A DNA stretch of 64,000 bases. Source: Geodermatophilus ruber. GTDB taxonomy: Bacteria > Actinomycetota > Actinomycetes > Mycobacteriales > Geodermatophilaceae. Made by a program: the position numbers and the translations under genes. Under the pieces are notes generated by a model that worked only from the letters and a program-made list of their open reading frames with translations, ran no database searches and was not told the origin of the DNA. Each line of letters starts with the position of its first letter. Positions within the stretch are counted from its first letter, which is position 1. The DNA is taken from contig NZ_FOSW01000014.1 of NCBI RefSeq assembly GCF_900114385.1, forward strand, positions 62,001-126,000, given 5' to 3'. Shown here piece by piece: positions 1 to 9,150 of the stretch.

Positions 1-942
1 GTCTCCGACATCGAGTTCGTGGCCGCGTTCGACGTCGACGCCAAGAAGGTGGGCCAGGATCTCTCCGCGGCGATCGTCGCCAGCGAGAACAACACCATCA
101 AGATCTGCGACGTGCCCCCGCTCGGCGTGGCCGTGCAGCGCGGCACCACGCTCGACGGTCTCGGCAAGTACTACCGCGAGACCATCGAGGAGTCCGACGA
201 GCGGCCGGTCGACGTCGTCGCCGCACTGCGGGAGTCCGGTGCCGACGTCCTCGTCTGCTACCTGCCGGTCGGCTCGCAGGAGGCGGCCGAGTTCTACGCG
301 CAGGCCGCGCTCGACGCCGGCGTCGCCTTCGTCAACGCGCTCCCGGTCTTCATCGCCGGCACCAAGGAGTGGGCGGACAAGTTTACCGCCGCCGGCGTGC
401 CGATCGTCGGTGACGACATCAAGTCGCAGGTCGGGGCGACCATCACCCACCGGGTGCTCGCCAAGCTGTTCGAGGACCGCGGCGTCCAGCTCGACCGCAC
501 GATGCAGCTCAACGTCGGCGGCAACATGGACTTCAAGAACATGCTCGAGCGCGAGCGGCTGGAGTCCAAGAAGATCTCCAAGACCCAGGCCGTGACCAGC
601 CAGGTCGACCGCGACATGGGCGCGGGCAACGTGCACATCGGCCCGTCGGACCACGTGTCGTGGCTCTCGGACCGCAAGTGGGCCTACGTGCGCCTCGAGG
701 GCCGCGCGTTCGGCGACGTCCCGCTGAACCTGGAGTACAAGCTCGAGGTCTGGGACTCCCCGAACTCGGCCGGCATCATCATCGACGCCGTCCGCGCCGC
801 GAAGATCGCCAAGGACCGCGGCATTGGCGGCCCGATCCTGTCGGCGTCGTCCTACTTCATGAAGAGCCCGCCGGTGCAGTACAGCGACAGCGAGGCCCAC
901 GACGCCGTGGAGGCGTTCATCCGGGGCGAGGTCGAGCGCTGA
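1..942 (+). CDS. ino1: myo-inositol-1-phosphate synthase, 5' end cut by window edge
   Basis: Converts glucose-6-phosphate to inositol-3-phosphate, using NAD, for inositol lipid and mycothiol synthesis in the cytosol. The frame is open from base 1, so the start and the NAD-binding glycine loop lie outside the window; about 313 residues remain, against roughly 360 in the actinobacterial family. Visible family signatures are the stretch reading [11 protein letters not shown], the lysine-rich [14 protein letters not shown] segment and the ending [17 protein letters not shown], all typical of the Ino1 catalytic domain. A GTG at position 19 is internal, not the start. It is followed by a GC-rich hairpin. 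Confidence 0.93.
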   Translation, partial: VSDIEFVAAFDVDAKKVGQDLSAAIVASENNTIKICDVPPLGVAVQRGTTLDGLGKYYRETIEESDERPVDVVAALRESGADVLVCYLPVGSQEAAEFYAQAALDAGVAFVNALPVFIAGTKEWADKFTAAGVPIVGDDIKSQVGATITHRVLAKLFEDRGVQLDRTMQLNVGGNMDFKNMLERERLESKKISKTQAVTSQVDRDMGAGNVHIGPSDHVSWLSDRKWAYVRLEGRAFGDVPLNLEYKLEVWDSPNSAGIIIDAVRAAKIAKDRGIGGPILSASSYFMKSPPVQYSDSEAHDAVEAFIRGEVER

Positions 943-960
943 TCGAAGACCCCCTGCTCC

Positions 961-984
961 CCGCCCCTCGCTAGCTCGGGGCGG
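961..984 (+). terminator. GC hairpin after ino1
   Basis: Seven-base-pair stem CCGCCCC/GGGGCGG around a 10-nt loop, 19 nt after the ino1 stop. There is no U-rich tail, as is usual in high-GC actinomycetes, so termination is an inference from position and structure. Confidence 0.5.
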
Positions 985-1103
985 TGCCCTGGAGGGGGCC
1001 GACAGGGTCCGTCCCCGGGAGGGGGCGGGCCCTGTCGCGTCCCGGGGCCTGCCGCGTGCCCGGCCCTTCCGCGTGGAGCGCGGGCCCGGCCCCACCGGCT
1101 GCC

Positions 1104-1109
1104 TACCCT
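1104..1109 (+). promoter_or_regulatory. -10 element TACCCT of a leaderless gene
   Basis: TACCCT ends exactly 6 nt before the ATG at 1116, so transcription should begin on or next to the A of the start codon. The same hexamer-to-start spacing recurs at several genes in the window (2755, 6252, 48871). Confidence 0.5.
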
Positions 1110-1115
1110 GGCCGT

Positions 1116-1874
1116 ATGCCGCCGCGCCGCCGTCTGCTGCTCCCCACCCTGGGGCTGGTGCTCGCGCTGCTCGCGGGGTGTTCCGGAACCGGCCAGCGGC
1201 AGACCGGTGACCCGATCACCGAGGGGGAGGCCACCGTCCTGGCCGACCTGCTGGTGCGCAACCGCGAAGCCGGCGGTGCGAACTTCGTGATCACCGCCCC
1301 CTACGGGGAGGGCACGGTGCTGACCCTGACCGGCGAGGTCGATTTCACCGGTTCCGCGGGCCGGGCCCAGGCCGTCACCCGCTACGGCGACGAGCGCCCC
1401 GAGGAGCTGCGCACCCTGTTCTTCACCGCCGACCAGGTGTGGTTCGGCGACGTGCCGGGCCTGGCCGAGGCGCTCGGGGAGGCTGGCCTGCCCGAGGCGC
1501 GGTACGTGCGCCGGCCGACAGCGACGGGAGACCAGCTGCCGCTCACCGACGTCCTGGTCCGGCTGGTCCTCAACCTCGCCGCCGAGGAGGCAGACGACCC
1601 GGCCGCCTTCCGCGGCTCGGACTACACCTGGCAGGGCGACCGGTCGATCGACGGGCAGCTCACCTCGGTCTTCGCCGCGGAGGCCGGCTGGTCGGTGGCG
1701 GTCGACCGCTCCGACGATGTGCTCGTCCAGTACGTCACCCGGCTACCCGAGCTGCCCTTCGACGTCACCGTGACGCTCTCCGACCACGGGTCCCGGGAGA
1801 TCGCGCTCCCCGGCGACGAGGAGACGGTGGACGGCGCCGAGCACCCGGAGATCGCCGCGTCCGTGGGTCTGTAG
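1116..1874 (+). CDS. LppX/LprG-like secreted lipoprotein, unknown role
   Basis: A 252-residue protein with an arginine-rich n-region, a hydrophobic stretch and a lipobox ending LLAGC near residue 20, so it should be a lipid-anchored extracytoplasmic protein. The rest is beta-rich without cysteines, about the size of the LppX/LprG lipid-carrier fold, but I see no motif that proves that family. The ATG at 1116 is preferred over an upstream in-frame ATG at 984 because it alone gives a proper signal peptide and sits 6 nt after a TACCCT -10 box. It is a single-gene unit closed by a strong hairpin shared with the convergent yqgE-type gene. Confidence 0.7.
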   Translation: MPPRRRLLLPTLGLVLALLAGCSGTGQRQTGDPITEGEATVLADLLVRNREAGGANFVITAPYGEGTVLTLTGEVDFTGSAGRAQAVTRYGDERPEELRTLFFTADQVWFGDVPGLAEALGEAGLPEARYVRRPTATGDQLPLTDVLVRLVLNLAAEEADDPAAFRGSDYTWQGDRSIDGQLTSVFAAEAGWSVAVDRSDDVLVQYVTRLPELPFDVTVTLSDHGSREIALPGDEETVDGAEHPEIAASVGL

Positions 1875-1900
1875 GGCGAGCCGCCCGGCCCCGGACATGC

Positions 1901-1937
1901 GGAAGGGGGCGGCCTCTTCCCCAGACCGCCCCCTTCC
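1901..1937. terminator. bidirectional terminator hairpin
   Basis: Perfect 12-bp stem (GGAAGGGGGCGG at 1901-1912 with its complement at 1926-1937) between the convergent lipoprotein and YqgE genes; position suggests it serves both strands. Confidence 0.75.
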
Positions 1938-1995
1938 ACCTGTGTTCCTACCAGATGGCGGCCGCCGGCGCTGCCCCTGGCGCGACGAGTCGCGC

Positions 1996-2649
1996 TCAGT
2001 TCACCGAGGGATCGGCCGGTGCGGTGGACAGCACCGCCAGCCGGCCGGTCTGCCGGCCCATCACCCGGCGCCACAGCTCGGGGCCGGCCAGGACGCTCAG
2101 CACGTCCTCCGCGGTGCCGGGCACGCAGGCCCAGGCGCCCTCGGCGACCTCGGCGGCCAGCTGGCCCGATGACCAGCCCGCGTAGCCGGCGAACACCCGC
2201 AGCCCGGAGACCACACCGGCCAGCTCCTCCGGATCGGCGTCGAGGTCGACCAGGTGCACGTCGCCGGCGACCCGGCGCAGGCCCCGCCCGCTGCCGGGCG
2301 CGACGGCCAGGCACAGGGCGGTGTCGGTCTCGCACGGGCCACCGACGTGGAAGACCCCCGGCTCGACCACGAGGTCGCACCAGCCGGGCAGCACGTCGCG
2401 GATCTCCACCTGGCTCGGGCGGCCCAGGACGACGCCCAGGGTGCCGCTCTCGGTGTGGTCGAGGACGTAGACGACCGTGCCGGCGAACGTGGGGTCGGTC
2501 AGCGCCGGCATGGCGACGACGAGCGATCCCGGCCGGACGTCGTCGAGCGTGCCGATCGACAGCGCGGGGACAGCATCCGCACGTCGCCGTCCCGTCGCCG
2601 GCCGGGCGTGCGGGCCGGGCTCGGAATCGGGTTCACGCGGGGGATTCAT
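1996..2649 (-). CDS. YqgE/AlgH family protein (DUF179)
   Basis: About 217 residues. The family core is clear: PGSLVVAMPALTDPTFAGTVV near residues 40-60, then GVVLGRPS, a VGGPC motif and FAGYAGWSSGQL, all hallmarks of the UPF0301/AlgH fold. The biochemical role of the family is not settled. The start is GTG 2652 or ATG 2649 (adjacent codons); ATG is chosen. An N-terminal proline/arginine-rich tail of about 30 residues precedes the domain. It is divergent from the MFS gene, about 115 nt away. Confidence 0.85.
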   Translation of the reverse strand: MNPPREPDSEPGPHARPATGRRRADAVPALSIGTLDDVRPGSLVVAMPALTDPTFAGTVVYVLDHTESGTLGVVLGRPSQVEIRDVLPGWCDLVVEPGVFHVGGPCETDTALCLAVAPGSGRGLRRVAGDVHLVDLDADPEELAGVVSGLRVFAGYAGWSSGQLAAEVAEGAWACVPGTAEDVLSVLAGPELWRRVMGRQTGRLAVLSTAPADPSVN

Positions 2650-2754
2650 CACGCCCAGTGTGCCCCACTCGGGGGTGTCAGGGAGGGAGAGGTCGCCTCC
2701 CGCGCATCACCGTTCCCGGCCCCGCGACGACCCTTCGGGACGAGCGGGTCACCG

Positions 2755-2760
2755 TAGGGT
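2755..2760 (+). promoter_or_regulatory. -10 element TAGGGT of leaderless MFS gene
   Basis: TAGGGT followed by 6 nt and the GTG start at 2767, the same geometry as the other leaderless genes in the window. Confidence 0.5.
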
Positions 2761-2766
2761 GACCGG

Positions 2767-4122
2767 GTGCAGCGGGCGGCGGCGACGGTGCGTCACCTCC
2801 TGGTGCGCCGGGACTTCCGACGGCTGCTCGCCACCCGGCTCTGCGCCCAGTTCGGGGACGGGGTGCTGCAGGCCGCGCTCGCCGGCACGGTGCTGTTCAA
2901 CCCGCAGCGCGCCGCCGACCCGGTCGACGTCGCCGCCGGGTTCGCCGTCCTCCTCCTGCCCTACTCGCTCGTCGGGCCGTTCGCCGGCGTGTGGCTGGAC
3001 CGGTGGAGCCGCCGGCAGGTGCTGCTGCACGCCAACGTGGTGCGCGCCGGGCTCGTCGCCGTCCTGGCCGCGCTGACCGCGGCCGGAGTGGACGGCGGGC
3101 CGTTCTACCTGACCGGCCTCGCGGTGTTCTCGGTGAACCGCTTCATCCTCTCGGCCCTGTCGGCCGCGCTGCCGCACACGACCGACGCACCGTCGCTGGT
3201 GTCGGCCAACGCGCTGTCCACGACGGCGGGGTCGGTGGCCACCGTCGTCGGCGCCGCGGCCACGGTCGCGCTGCTGCCGCTCGCCGGGACCGGCGACACC
3301 GCCTACGCGGTCGTGACGCTGGCCGCGGCGCTGCCCTACCTGGCCGCGGCCGGCGTGGTCACCGGTCTCGGTCGCCCCGAGCTGGGGCCGGACCACACGG
3401 CCCGCAGCGCCCTGCTGTCGGCGCGCGAGGTGCTGGCCGGGATGGTCGCCGGCGCCCGCCACCTCCGGGCCCACCGGCCGGCGGTCGCGGCGCTCGGCGT
3501 GATCACCGTGCACCGGCTCTGCTTCGGCCTCCTCACCCTGATGACGCTGCTGCTGTTCCGGAACACCTTCGACGCGTGGGGGCCGGTGCCGGGCGGGCTG
3601 GCGGGTCTCGGCGTGGTCGTCGCCGCCGGGGCCGTGGGCACCCTGCTGGCCGCACTGGTGACGCCGCGGATGGTGCGGCGCCTGGGCGCACCGCGGTGGA
3701 TCGTGCTGCAGCTGGCCGGCGGCGGGGTGCTGCTGGTGGCGCTCGGGTTGCCCTTCCGGCCGCCGACCGCCGTCCTGACCGGCCTCGTGCTGGCCTTCGT
3801 GGGGCAGGCGGTGAAGATCTGCGTCGACACCACCCTGCAGGCGGTCGACGACGACTTCCGCGGCCGGGTGTTCGCCGTCTACGACATGCTGGTCAACGTC
3901 AGCTACGTGCTGGCGCTGGTCGCGGGGGCGTTCCTGCTGCCGGAGTCGGGGATCTCATCCCCGGTGCTGCTGGCGGTGGGCGCGCTCTACCTGCTCGCCG
4001 CCCTCGGGTACGGAGTGGATTCGTACGGGTCACGCGGACGAATCCACTCCGCTCAGGCGACGATGCGACCGATCTCGGAGCCGCAGGCCGGCCCCTCCTC
4101 GCGCAACCGCCGGACGGGGTAG
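2767..4122 (+). CDS. MFS transporter with rebuilt C-terminus
   Basis: 451 residues with about 12 hydrophobic segments and the MFS loop motif GVWLDRWSRRQVLL between helices 2 and 3 (residues about 78-92), so an inner-membrane efflux-type carrier of unknown substrate. The last helix ends near residue 415. The remaining codons read straight through hairpin repeat copy 1 (4011-4051) and into the decayed DUF559 gene on the other strand, ending only at 4122. The tail is therefore probably not original: the ancestral stop seems to have been lost where the repeat begins. Confidence 0.8.
   Translation: MQRAAATVRHLLVRRDFRRLLATRLCAQFGDGVLQAALAGTVLFNPQRAADPVDVAAGFAVLLLPYSLVGPFAGVWLDRWSRRQVLLHANVVRAGLVAVLAALTAAGVDGGPFYLTGLAVFSVNRFILSALSAALPHTTDAPSLVSANALSTTAGSVATVVGAAATVALLPLAGTGDTAYAVVTLAAALPYLAAAGVVTGLGRPELGPDHTARSALLSAREVLAGMVAGARHLRAHRPAVAALGVITVHRLCFGLLTLMTLLLFRNTFDAWGPVPGGLAGLGVVVAAGAVGTLLAALVTPRMVRRLGAPRWIVLQLAGGGVLLVALGLPFRPPTAVLTGLVLAFVGQAVKICVDTTLQAVDDDFRGRVFAVYDMLVNVSYVLALVAGAFLLPESGISSPVLLAVGALYLLAALGYGVDSYGSRGRIHSAQATMRPISEPQAGPSSRNRRTG
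4011..4051 (-). repeat. hairpin repeat copy 1 (41 bp)
   Basis: A perfect 14-bp inverted repeat, CGGAGTGGATTCGT at 4011-4024 with its complement at 4038-4051, and a 13-nt loop. It matches copy 2 at 4688-4728 with one substitution in the loop (position 4025). Read on the minus strand it lies right after the end of the DUF559 relic and could act as its terminator. Confidence 0.85.
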
Positions 4123-4625
4123 CGCAGCACGACCACGCCCGCTCGCTGGATCGCGTTCTGCCGCCGGAGGTCTGCGCCCCGGTCCTGCGCACTCAGGTGG
4201 TAGGCCAGCCCGTCCGCTTCCACCGCCACACGCTTCCGCCGCCAGAGCGCGTCGACGAAGAAGGTGCCCAGATCCGTCTCGACCGGCGCGTTCCACTCCG
4301 GTTCGGGTAATCCCGCGGCGAGCACCACCCGGCGCAGATCGCTCTCACCCACCGACCGCATGCCGCGCTCCGCGTCCGCCGCGGCCGCCCGGAGCCAGGC
4401 TGTGGCAGCGCGGCCGGCCCGCTCCGTCTCGGCCAGCAACTGCTCGACGGTCACCAGTCCTTCTGCAGCGCATCGGACACGGCGTGCTCCACGTCCGCAC
4501 GATGCGTGGCCGTCAGGCACACGTCCACGACGGCCCGCGCCGCACCCGTGCACCGCAGGCCGGACAGCTCCAGGATCCCCAGTCGGCGGCGGCTCTGGTG
4601 CACTGGGAAGACGGATCGGGTGGGC
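4053..4625 (-). pseudogene. decayed DUF559 (Vsr-like fold) gene
   Basis: The minus strand encodes a recognisable DUF559 C-terminal half: ESDLRRVVLAAGLPEPEWN, then VDALWRRKRVAVEADGLAYH and NAIQRAGVVVLRYPVRRLRE, with the acidic and lysine-like positions of the restriction-endonuclease-like fold. The preceding part (LGILELSGLRCTGAARAVVD, then HRADVEHAVSDALQK) continues in another frame and hits a stop at 4451-4453, so there is a frameshift near 4455-4465. The usual N-terminal winged-helix portion and a start codon are missing. The relic is bounded exactly by the two hairpin repeats. Intact relatives are common in actinomycetes as solitary genes of unknown role. Confidence 0.8.
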
Positions 4626-4687
4626 ACTGCGCGATCCTGCGGCCGACCTGCGATATCCCGCTGGCATCATCCACAGGCCCCACCGAC

Positions 4688-4728
4688 CGGAGTGGATTCG
4701 TGCGGGTCACGCGGACGAATCCACTCCG
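4688..4728 (-). repeat. hairpin repeat copy 2 (41 bp)
   Basis: Same 14-bp stem as copy 1 and the same orientation (stems 4688-4701 and 4715-4728). Read on the minus strand it follows and includes the end of cca; the cca stop codon lies in its loop. Confidence 0.85.
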
Positions 4729-6221
4729 TTCCTGCGCTCCCACCAGGCGCGGAGCTCGGCCTCGGCGTCGGCGGGGTCGAGCGGGCCGCGCTCGAGGCGG
4801 AGGTCCTTGAGGAACGTCCACGCCTCGCCGACCTCCCGGCCCGGCGGGATGCCCAGGATCTCCATGATCGCGTTCCCGTCGAGGTCCGGCCGGACCCGCG
4901 CCAGGTTCTCCGCCTCGGAGAGCACCGCGATGCGCTCCTCCAGCGAGTCGTAGGTCGCCGACAGCGCCGCCGCCCGCTTCTTGTTGCGGGTCGTGGAGTC
5001 CGAGCGCACCAGCTTGTGCAGCCGCGACAGCAGGTCGCCGGCGTCGGTGACGTACCGGCGCACCGCCGAGTCGGTCCACTCGCCGCGACCGTAGCCGTGG
5101 AAGCGCAGGTGGAGGAAGGTCAGCCGGGCGACCGCCTCGACGACGTCCTTCGGGTAGCGCAGCGCGGTCAGCCGCTTGCGCACCAGCTTGGCGCCGACCA
5201 CCTCGTGGTGGTGGAAGGACACGCGCCCGCGCGGCTCGTGCCGCCGGGTCGCCGGCTTGCCGACGTCGTGCAGCAGCGCGGCCAGCCGCAGCACCAGGTC
5301 GGGGGATTCGGCGTCCGGATCGGCCTTCTCCAGCGCGATCGCCTGCTCGAGCACGGTCAGCGAGTGCGAGTAGACGTCCTTGTGCTGGTGGTGCTCGTCG
5401 ATCTCCATCCGCAGCGCGGGCAGCTCGGGCAGCACGACGTCGGCCAGCCCGCTGTCGACGAACAGCTCCAGCGCTGCGCGGGGGGAGTCCTGCAGCAGCG
5501 TCTTGGACAGCTCGGCGTTCACCCGCTCCGGCGTGATCCGGGCCAGCTCGCCGGCCATCGAGGTCATCGCCGCGACCACCTCGTCGTCCGGGGTGAGCCC
5601 GAGCTGGGCGACGAAGCGGACGGCGCGCAGCATGCGCAGCGGGTCGTCGGCGAAGGAGTCCACGGCGGCCCCGGGCGTGCGCAGCCGCTTCACCAGCAGG
5701 TCGCGCAGCCCGCCGAACGGGTCGGTGACGGTGCGGTCGGGCCCGAGGGAGACCGCCATCGCGTTGACCGTGAAGTCCCGGCGGGCCAGGTCCTCGACGA
5801 GCGACGTCCCCCAGGCCACCTCCGGGTTGCGCGACTCCCGGTCGTAGCGGTCGGCGCGGAAGGTGGTGATCTCCAGCCGGACGCCGCGCACCTCGGCACC
5901 GACCGTGCCGAACGCGATCCCCGTGTTCCACGTGGAACTGGCCCAGCCGCGCAGCACCTCGAGGGTCTGCTCCGGGCGGGCGTCGGTGGTGATGTCGAGG
6001 TCCCCCGGCACCTGCGCCGTGCCCGACCCGGCGGAGAGCAGGGCGTCGCGCACCGACCCCCCGACGAGGTGCGCCTCGAACCCGGCTGCGGCGAAACGCC
6101 CGCCGAGCTCGGTCAGCACGGGGGAGAGGTCGACGAGCTGCCGCACCGTCTCCTGGACGGCGGGCGGCACCGGCTCGGCAGCCGAGAGACCCGAGGGACG
6201 ACGCGGAGGCTGACCGGACAC
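4707..6221 (-). CDS. cca: CCA tRNA nucleotidyltransferase
   Basis: Adds or repairs the 3' CCA of tRNAs; homologue of mycobacterial PcnA (Rv3907c). Of 504 residues, the N-terminal class II nucleotidyltransferase domain shows LVGGSVRDALL, the DLDITTDA metal-binding aspartates, ARRDFTVNAMA and DDPLRMLRAVRF; the C-terminal half has an HD domain (LLHDVGKP). The GTG at 6221 is chosen because upstream codons run into the divergent NUDIX promoter, and TACCCT lies 8 nt before it. The last residues GVDSSA and the stop are encoded by hairpin repeat copy 2, so the native end has been replaced. A parS site lies inside the gene at 5935-5948. Confidence 0.92.
   Translation of the reverse strand: MSGQPPRRPSGLSAAEPVPPAVQETVRQLVDLSPVLTELGGRFAAAGFEAHLVGGSVRDALLSAGSGTAQVPGDLDITTDARPEQTLEVLRGWASSTWNTGIAFGTVGAEVRGVRLEITTFRADRYDRESRNPEVAWGTSLVEDLARRDFTVNAMAVSLGPDRTVTDPFGGLRDLLVKRLRTPGAAVDSFADDPLRMLRAVRFVAQLGLTPDDEVVAAMTSMAGELARITPERVNAELSKTLLQDSPRAALELFVDSGLADVVLPELPALRMEIDEHHQHKDVYSHSLTVLEQAIALEKADPDAESPDLVLRLAALLHDVGKPATRRHEPRGRVSFHHHEVVGAKLVRKRLTALRYPKDVVEAVARLTFLHLRFHGYGRGEWTDSAVRRYVTDAGDLLSRLHKLVRSDSTTRNKKRAAALSATYDSLEERIAVLSEAENLARVRPDLDGNAIMEILGIPPGREVGEAWTFLKDLRLERGPLDPADAEAELRAWWERRNGVDSSA
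5935..5948. promoter_or_regulatory. parS: parS site (inside cca)
   Basis: GTTCCACGTGGAAC, a perfect 14-bp palindrome identical to the sites at 20351, 33794 and 63834; a ParB loading site by similarity to the GTTTCACGTGAAAC consensus. Confidence 0.85.
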
Positions 6222-6229
6222 GACGATCC

Positions 6230-6257
6230 AGGGTAGTGCCGCGCATCGCGCTACCCT
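6230..6257. promoter_or_regulatory. divergent promoter pair cca/NUDIX
   Basis: Two TACCCT hexamers face outward: minus strand at 6235-6230 toward cca (8 nt before its GTG) and plus strand at 6252-6257 (6 nt before the NUDIX ATG). Both transcripts should be leaderless or nearly so. The hexamers form the ends of an imperfect inverted repeat. Confidence 0.55.
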
Positions 6258-6263
6258 CCTGGC

Positions 6264-6740
6264 ATGGCTGGGACGGGCGGACGCGGGCGCCCCGGGCGCC
6301 GGTTGCGCCGGGTCGACGAGACCTCCGCCGGGGGCCTGGTGGTGGCCGACGACCCCGTGACGGGGCCGCGAGCTGCGCTCATCGGCCGCACCGATCGCCG
6401 GGGCCGGTTGCTCTGGTCGCTGCCCAAGGGCCACATCGAGGAGGGGGAGACCCCGGAGGACACCGCCGTCCGCGAGGTCGCCGAGGAGACCGGGATCATC
6501 GGGGAGGTCGTCGCGCCGCTCGGCATCATCGACTTCTGGTTCGTGGCCGACGGCCGGCGCGTGCACAAGACGGTGCACCACTTCCTGCTCCGCGCCATCG
6601 GCGGAGCGCTGTCCGACGCCGACGTCGAGGTGACCGAGGTCGCCTGGGTGCCCCTCGACGAGCTGAGCGGCCGGCTGGCCTACGCCGACGAGCGGGCGCT
6701 CGTCGAGCGGGCGCCCGCACTGCTCGCCGACAGCGCGTGA
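6264..6740 (+). CDS. NUDIX hydrolase (MutT4-like)
   Basis: 158 residues. The NUDIX box is complete: [20 protein letters not shown] followed by TGI, with the REVAEE metal-binding glutamates. Orthologous by position to Rv3908 (MutT4) beside pcnA. It hydrolyses a nucleoside diphosphate derivative; the substrate cannot be told from sequence. A basic N-terminal tail ([11 protein letters not shown]) precedes the domain. The stop overlaps the GTG of the next gene (GTGA), so the two are probably translationally coupled. Confidence 0.9.
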   Translation: MAGTGGRGRPGRRLRRVDETSAGGLVVADDPVTGPRAALIGRTDRRGRLLWSLPKGHIEEGETPEDTAVREVAEETGIIGEVVAPLGIIDFWFVADGRRVHKTVHHFLLRAIGGALSDADVEVTEVAWVPLDELSGRLAYADERALVERAPALLADSA

Positions 6741-9085
6741 CCCCTCCGGCTACCGGCCGCGCCGGTGGCCGGGGCGCCGCGCGTGGTCCCGGCCGCACGG
6801 CTGCCCGCAGCACCGTCCGCGCGCTCCTGGCCGGGCTGCTCACCACACCCCTGATCGCGCTCGCCCCGGCCGCCGCCGCGGCGCCCGGTGACCACGCATC
6901 GGCCGGCGAGCAGCGCCCGGTCCGCATCGACGTCTCCCGGCTCGAGCCGCGCACGCTGACCCCCGGCGCCGTCGTCACGGTGACCGGCCGGCTGACCAAC
7001 ACCGGCACCGAGACGCTCACCGACCTCGACGTCCGCCTGCAGCGCGGGGAGATCCTGGAGACCCGTGCCGAGCTGGTGGCCCTCGACGAGGAGACCGACC
7101 CGCCGACCGCCGTCGCGACGCCCTTCGTCGAGGTGCCCGGCGACCTCGCGCCGGGCGACTCGCTGTCCTTCAGCGTCACGAGCAGCACCGACGAGCTGGG
7201 CATCGACAGGGACGGCGTCTACCCGGTGCTGCTCAATCTCAACGGCACCGACGCCGACGGGGAGCGCCGGCGGGTCGGCGAGCTGAGCACCTACCTCGTG
7301 CAACCGGTGGAGCAGCCCGCCGCGCCGCCCGCCGTCGGCTGGCTGTGGCCGCTGGTCGAGCGCACCCACCGTGACGCCGCCGGGCGGTTCGTCGACGACG
7401 ACCTGGCCGAGGAGGTGGCGGCCGACGGCCGGCTCGACCGCGCGCTGGCCGCCGTCGAGCGGGTGCCCGCGACCACGCCGCCCGAGGGCGGTGACCCGGT
7501 GCCGGTGGCGCGGGTGACCCTGGCCGTCGACCCCGCGCTGGTCGAGGAGCTCGAGCTCATGGCCGACGGCGGCTACGACCTCGCCGGGACCGACGCCACC
7601 GGGGAGCCCAGCAAGGACGCCGCCGCGTTCCTCGGCCGGATGCGCGCGGTCGCCGCCGACCACCCGGTCCTCGCCCTGCCCTACGGGGACGTCGACGCCG
7701 ACGCCCTCGCCGCGGCCGGTCTCTCCGACGTGCTCACCCGCAGCCTCCCCGGCACCCCCGCCGGGACCGCGCGGGACGGCGCGGGGGACGAGGTCGCCGC
7801 CCCGGCCTCCGAGCCGCCACCCGCCCCCGCCGAGAAAGCCGACGAGACCACCGGGGAAGGGGCTCGCATCCTGCGCGAGGCCCTCGGCGTGACCCCGCGC
7901 ACCGACCTGGCCTGGGCGGTCGGCGGGACCGTGCGCACCGACACCCGGGCCACGCTGCGGGCCGGCGGCGTCGAGCACCTGGTGGTGGGGCCCGGCGGGC
8001 TCACCGACGGCACCGAGGCGCTCGGCCTGGGCAGCGGGGGCGCCGCGGCCCGGGCGCCGGTGCCCGCGGGCGACGGCGCGCTCGACGTGCTCGTGGCCGA
8101 CAGCGGCCTCGGCCGGCTGGCCGACTCCTCCGTCGACGGCGGGCCGCGCGTCGGCGAGCAGCGCTACCTCGCCGAGCTGGCCCTGCTCGGGCTGCGGTCG
8201 GCAGGGGATCCGGGCGCCGGGCAGAGCGTCCTGGTCGCCCCGCCGCGCGAGGTCGACGCCGACCCCACGGCGGTCAGCTCGATGATCGCAGCCACGGCCC
8301 AGCTGCCGTGGCTGCGGGCGGCCTCGGTGGAGCAGCTGGCCACCGGGCCCGCGGCTGCCGCCGGCGAGCTGCTCGACCCCCGCGAGCCCGGCGGGCTCGA
8401 GGCCGCCGGGCTGGGCGACGTCGTGGCCGCGGTGCGCATCCGGGACGACCTGGCCGGCGCGGTGGTGGGGGACCCCGACGCCGCGCTGGCCCCGTACGAC
8501 GCCGCAGCGTCGCGCGCGACCTCGGCCGCCTGGCGCGACCAGCCGGAAGGCTTCGCCGCGGCGGCCGGCGACCTGCGGGCCACGCTCGGCCGGCTGCGCG
8601 GGCAGGTCACCCTGCTCGCCCCCGCCGACGGGACCTACAGCCTGGCCTCCGACGATGCACCGCTGGTGCTGACGGTGCGCAACGACCTGCCCTTTGCCGT
8701 GCGGGTGCTCCTGGAGGTGCGCACCCGGGGCAACGCGGCGCTGTCGGTGGCCGATATCGGCCCGCAGGTCCTCGCGCCCGACCAGCGCACCACGCTGCAG
8801 GTCCCCACCGAGCTGCGCCAGTCCGGCCGGTTCGGGGTCGTCGCCACGCTGACCACGCCGGACGGCGATCCGCTCGGCGAGCCGGTGGAGCTGCAGGTCA
8901 ACAGCACCGCCTACGGTTCGATCTCGCTGGTCATCACGATCGGCGCCGCGGCGCTGCTGGGGCTGCTGTTCCTCCGCCGTCTCGTGCTGTTCCTGGTGCG
9001 CCGCCGTCGGGGGACGCCGGCCGACGAGGCCGCGGAGCTGCCCGAGGGCGCCGCGTCGCTGCCGCCCACCCGGAGCCCCGTGTGA
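6737..9085 (+). CDS. DUF6049 family membrane-anchored exported protein
   Basis: 782 residues, positional homologue of Rv3909 between the NUDIX gene and murJ. There is a basic n-region and a hydrophobic signal segment (about residues 25-50, ending AAAAA). A large extracytoplasmic part starts with a CARDB-like beta domain ([19 protein letters not shown]) and a second beta domain lies near the end. A single membrane helix (about 730-750) is followed by an arginine-rich cytoplasmic tail. The function is unknown; the conserved position beside murJ suggests cell-envelope biogenesis. The GTG start overlaps the NUDIX stop. Confidence 0.85.
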   Translation: MTPPATGRAGGRGAARGPGRTAARSTVRALLAGLLTTPLIALAPAAAAAPGDHASAGEQRPVRIDVSRLEPRTLTPGAVVTVTGRLTNTGTETLTDLDVRLQRGEILETRAELVALDEETDPPTAVATPFVEVPGDLAPGDSLSFSVTSSTDELGIDRDGVYPVLLNLNGTDADGERRRVGELSTYLVQPVEQPAAPPAVGWLWPLVERTHRDAAGRFVDDDLAEEVAADGRLDRALAAVERVPATTPPEGGDPVPVARVTLAVDPALVEELELMADGGYDLAGTDATGEPSKDAAAFLGRMRAVAADHPVLALPYGDVDADALAAAGLSDVLTRSLPGTPAGTARDGAGDEVAAPASEPPPAPAEKADETTGEGARILREALGVTPRTDLAWAVGGTVRTDTRATLRAGGVEHLVVGPGGLTDGTEALGLGSGGAAARAPVPAGDGALDVLVADSGLGRLADSSVDGGPRVGEQRYLAELALLGLRSAGDPGAGQSVLVAPPREVDADPTAVSSMIAATAQLPWLRAASVEQLATGPAAAAGELLDPREPGGLEAAGLGDVVAAVRIRDDLAGAVVGDPDAALAPYDAAASRATSAAWRDQPEGFAAAAGDLRATLGRLRGQVTLLAPADGTYSLASDDAPLVLTVRNDLPFAVRVLLEVRTRGNAALSVADIGPQVLAPDQRTTLQVPTELRQSGRFGVVATLTTPDGDPLGEPVELQVNSTAYGSISLVITIGAAALLGLLFLRRLVLFLVRRRRGTPADEAAELPEGAASLPPTRSPV

Positions 9086-9150
9086 GCGAGCCCGCGGGCT
9101 CAGCACCTGCTGGAACGGGACGGACGAGCGCCGGGGAGGAGAACGCGTGA
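9082..9150 (+). CDS. possible 22-codon bridging ORF
   Basis: GTG at 9082 overlaps the stop of the DUF6049 gene (GTGA), and the TGA at 9148-9150 overlaps the GTG of murJ (GTGA). The encoded peptide ([13 protein letters not shown] and so on) has no recognisable domain. Both junctions have the overlap geometry of translational coupling, so it may be a coupling leader rather than a functional peptide. It could also be chance. Confidence 0.3.
   Translation: MSEPAGSAPAGTGRTSAGEENA

Noticed and set aside
6236..6736. An N-terminal extension of the DUF6049 protein across the NUDIX gene
   Set aside because: Overlaps the whole NUDIX gene in another frame; the GTG at 6737 has coupling overlap and a signal peptide.
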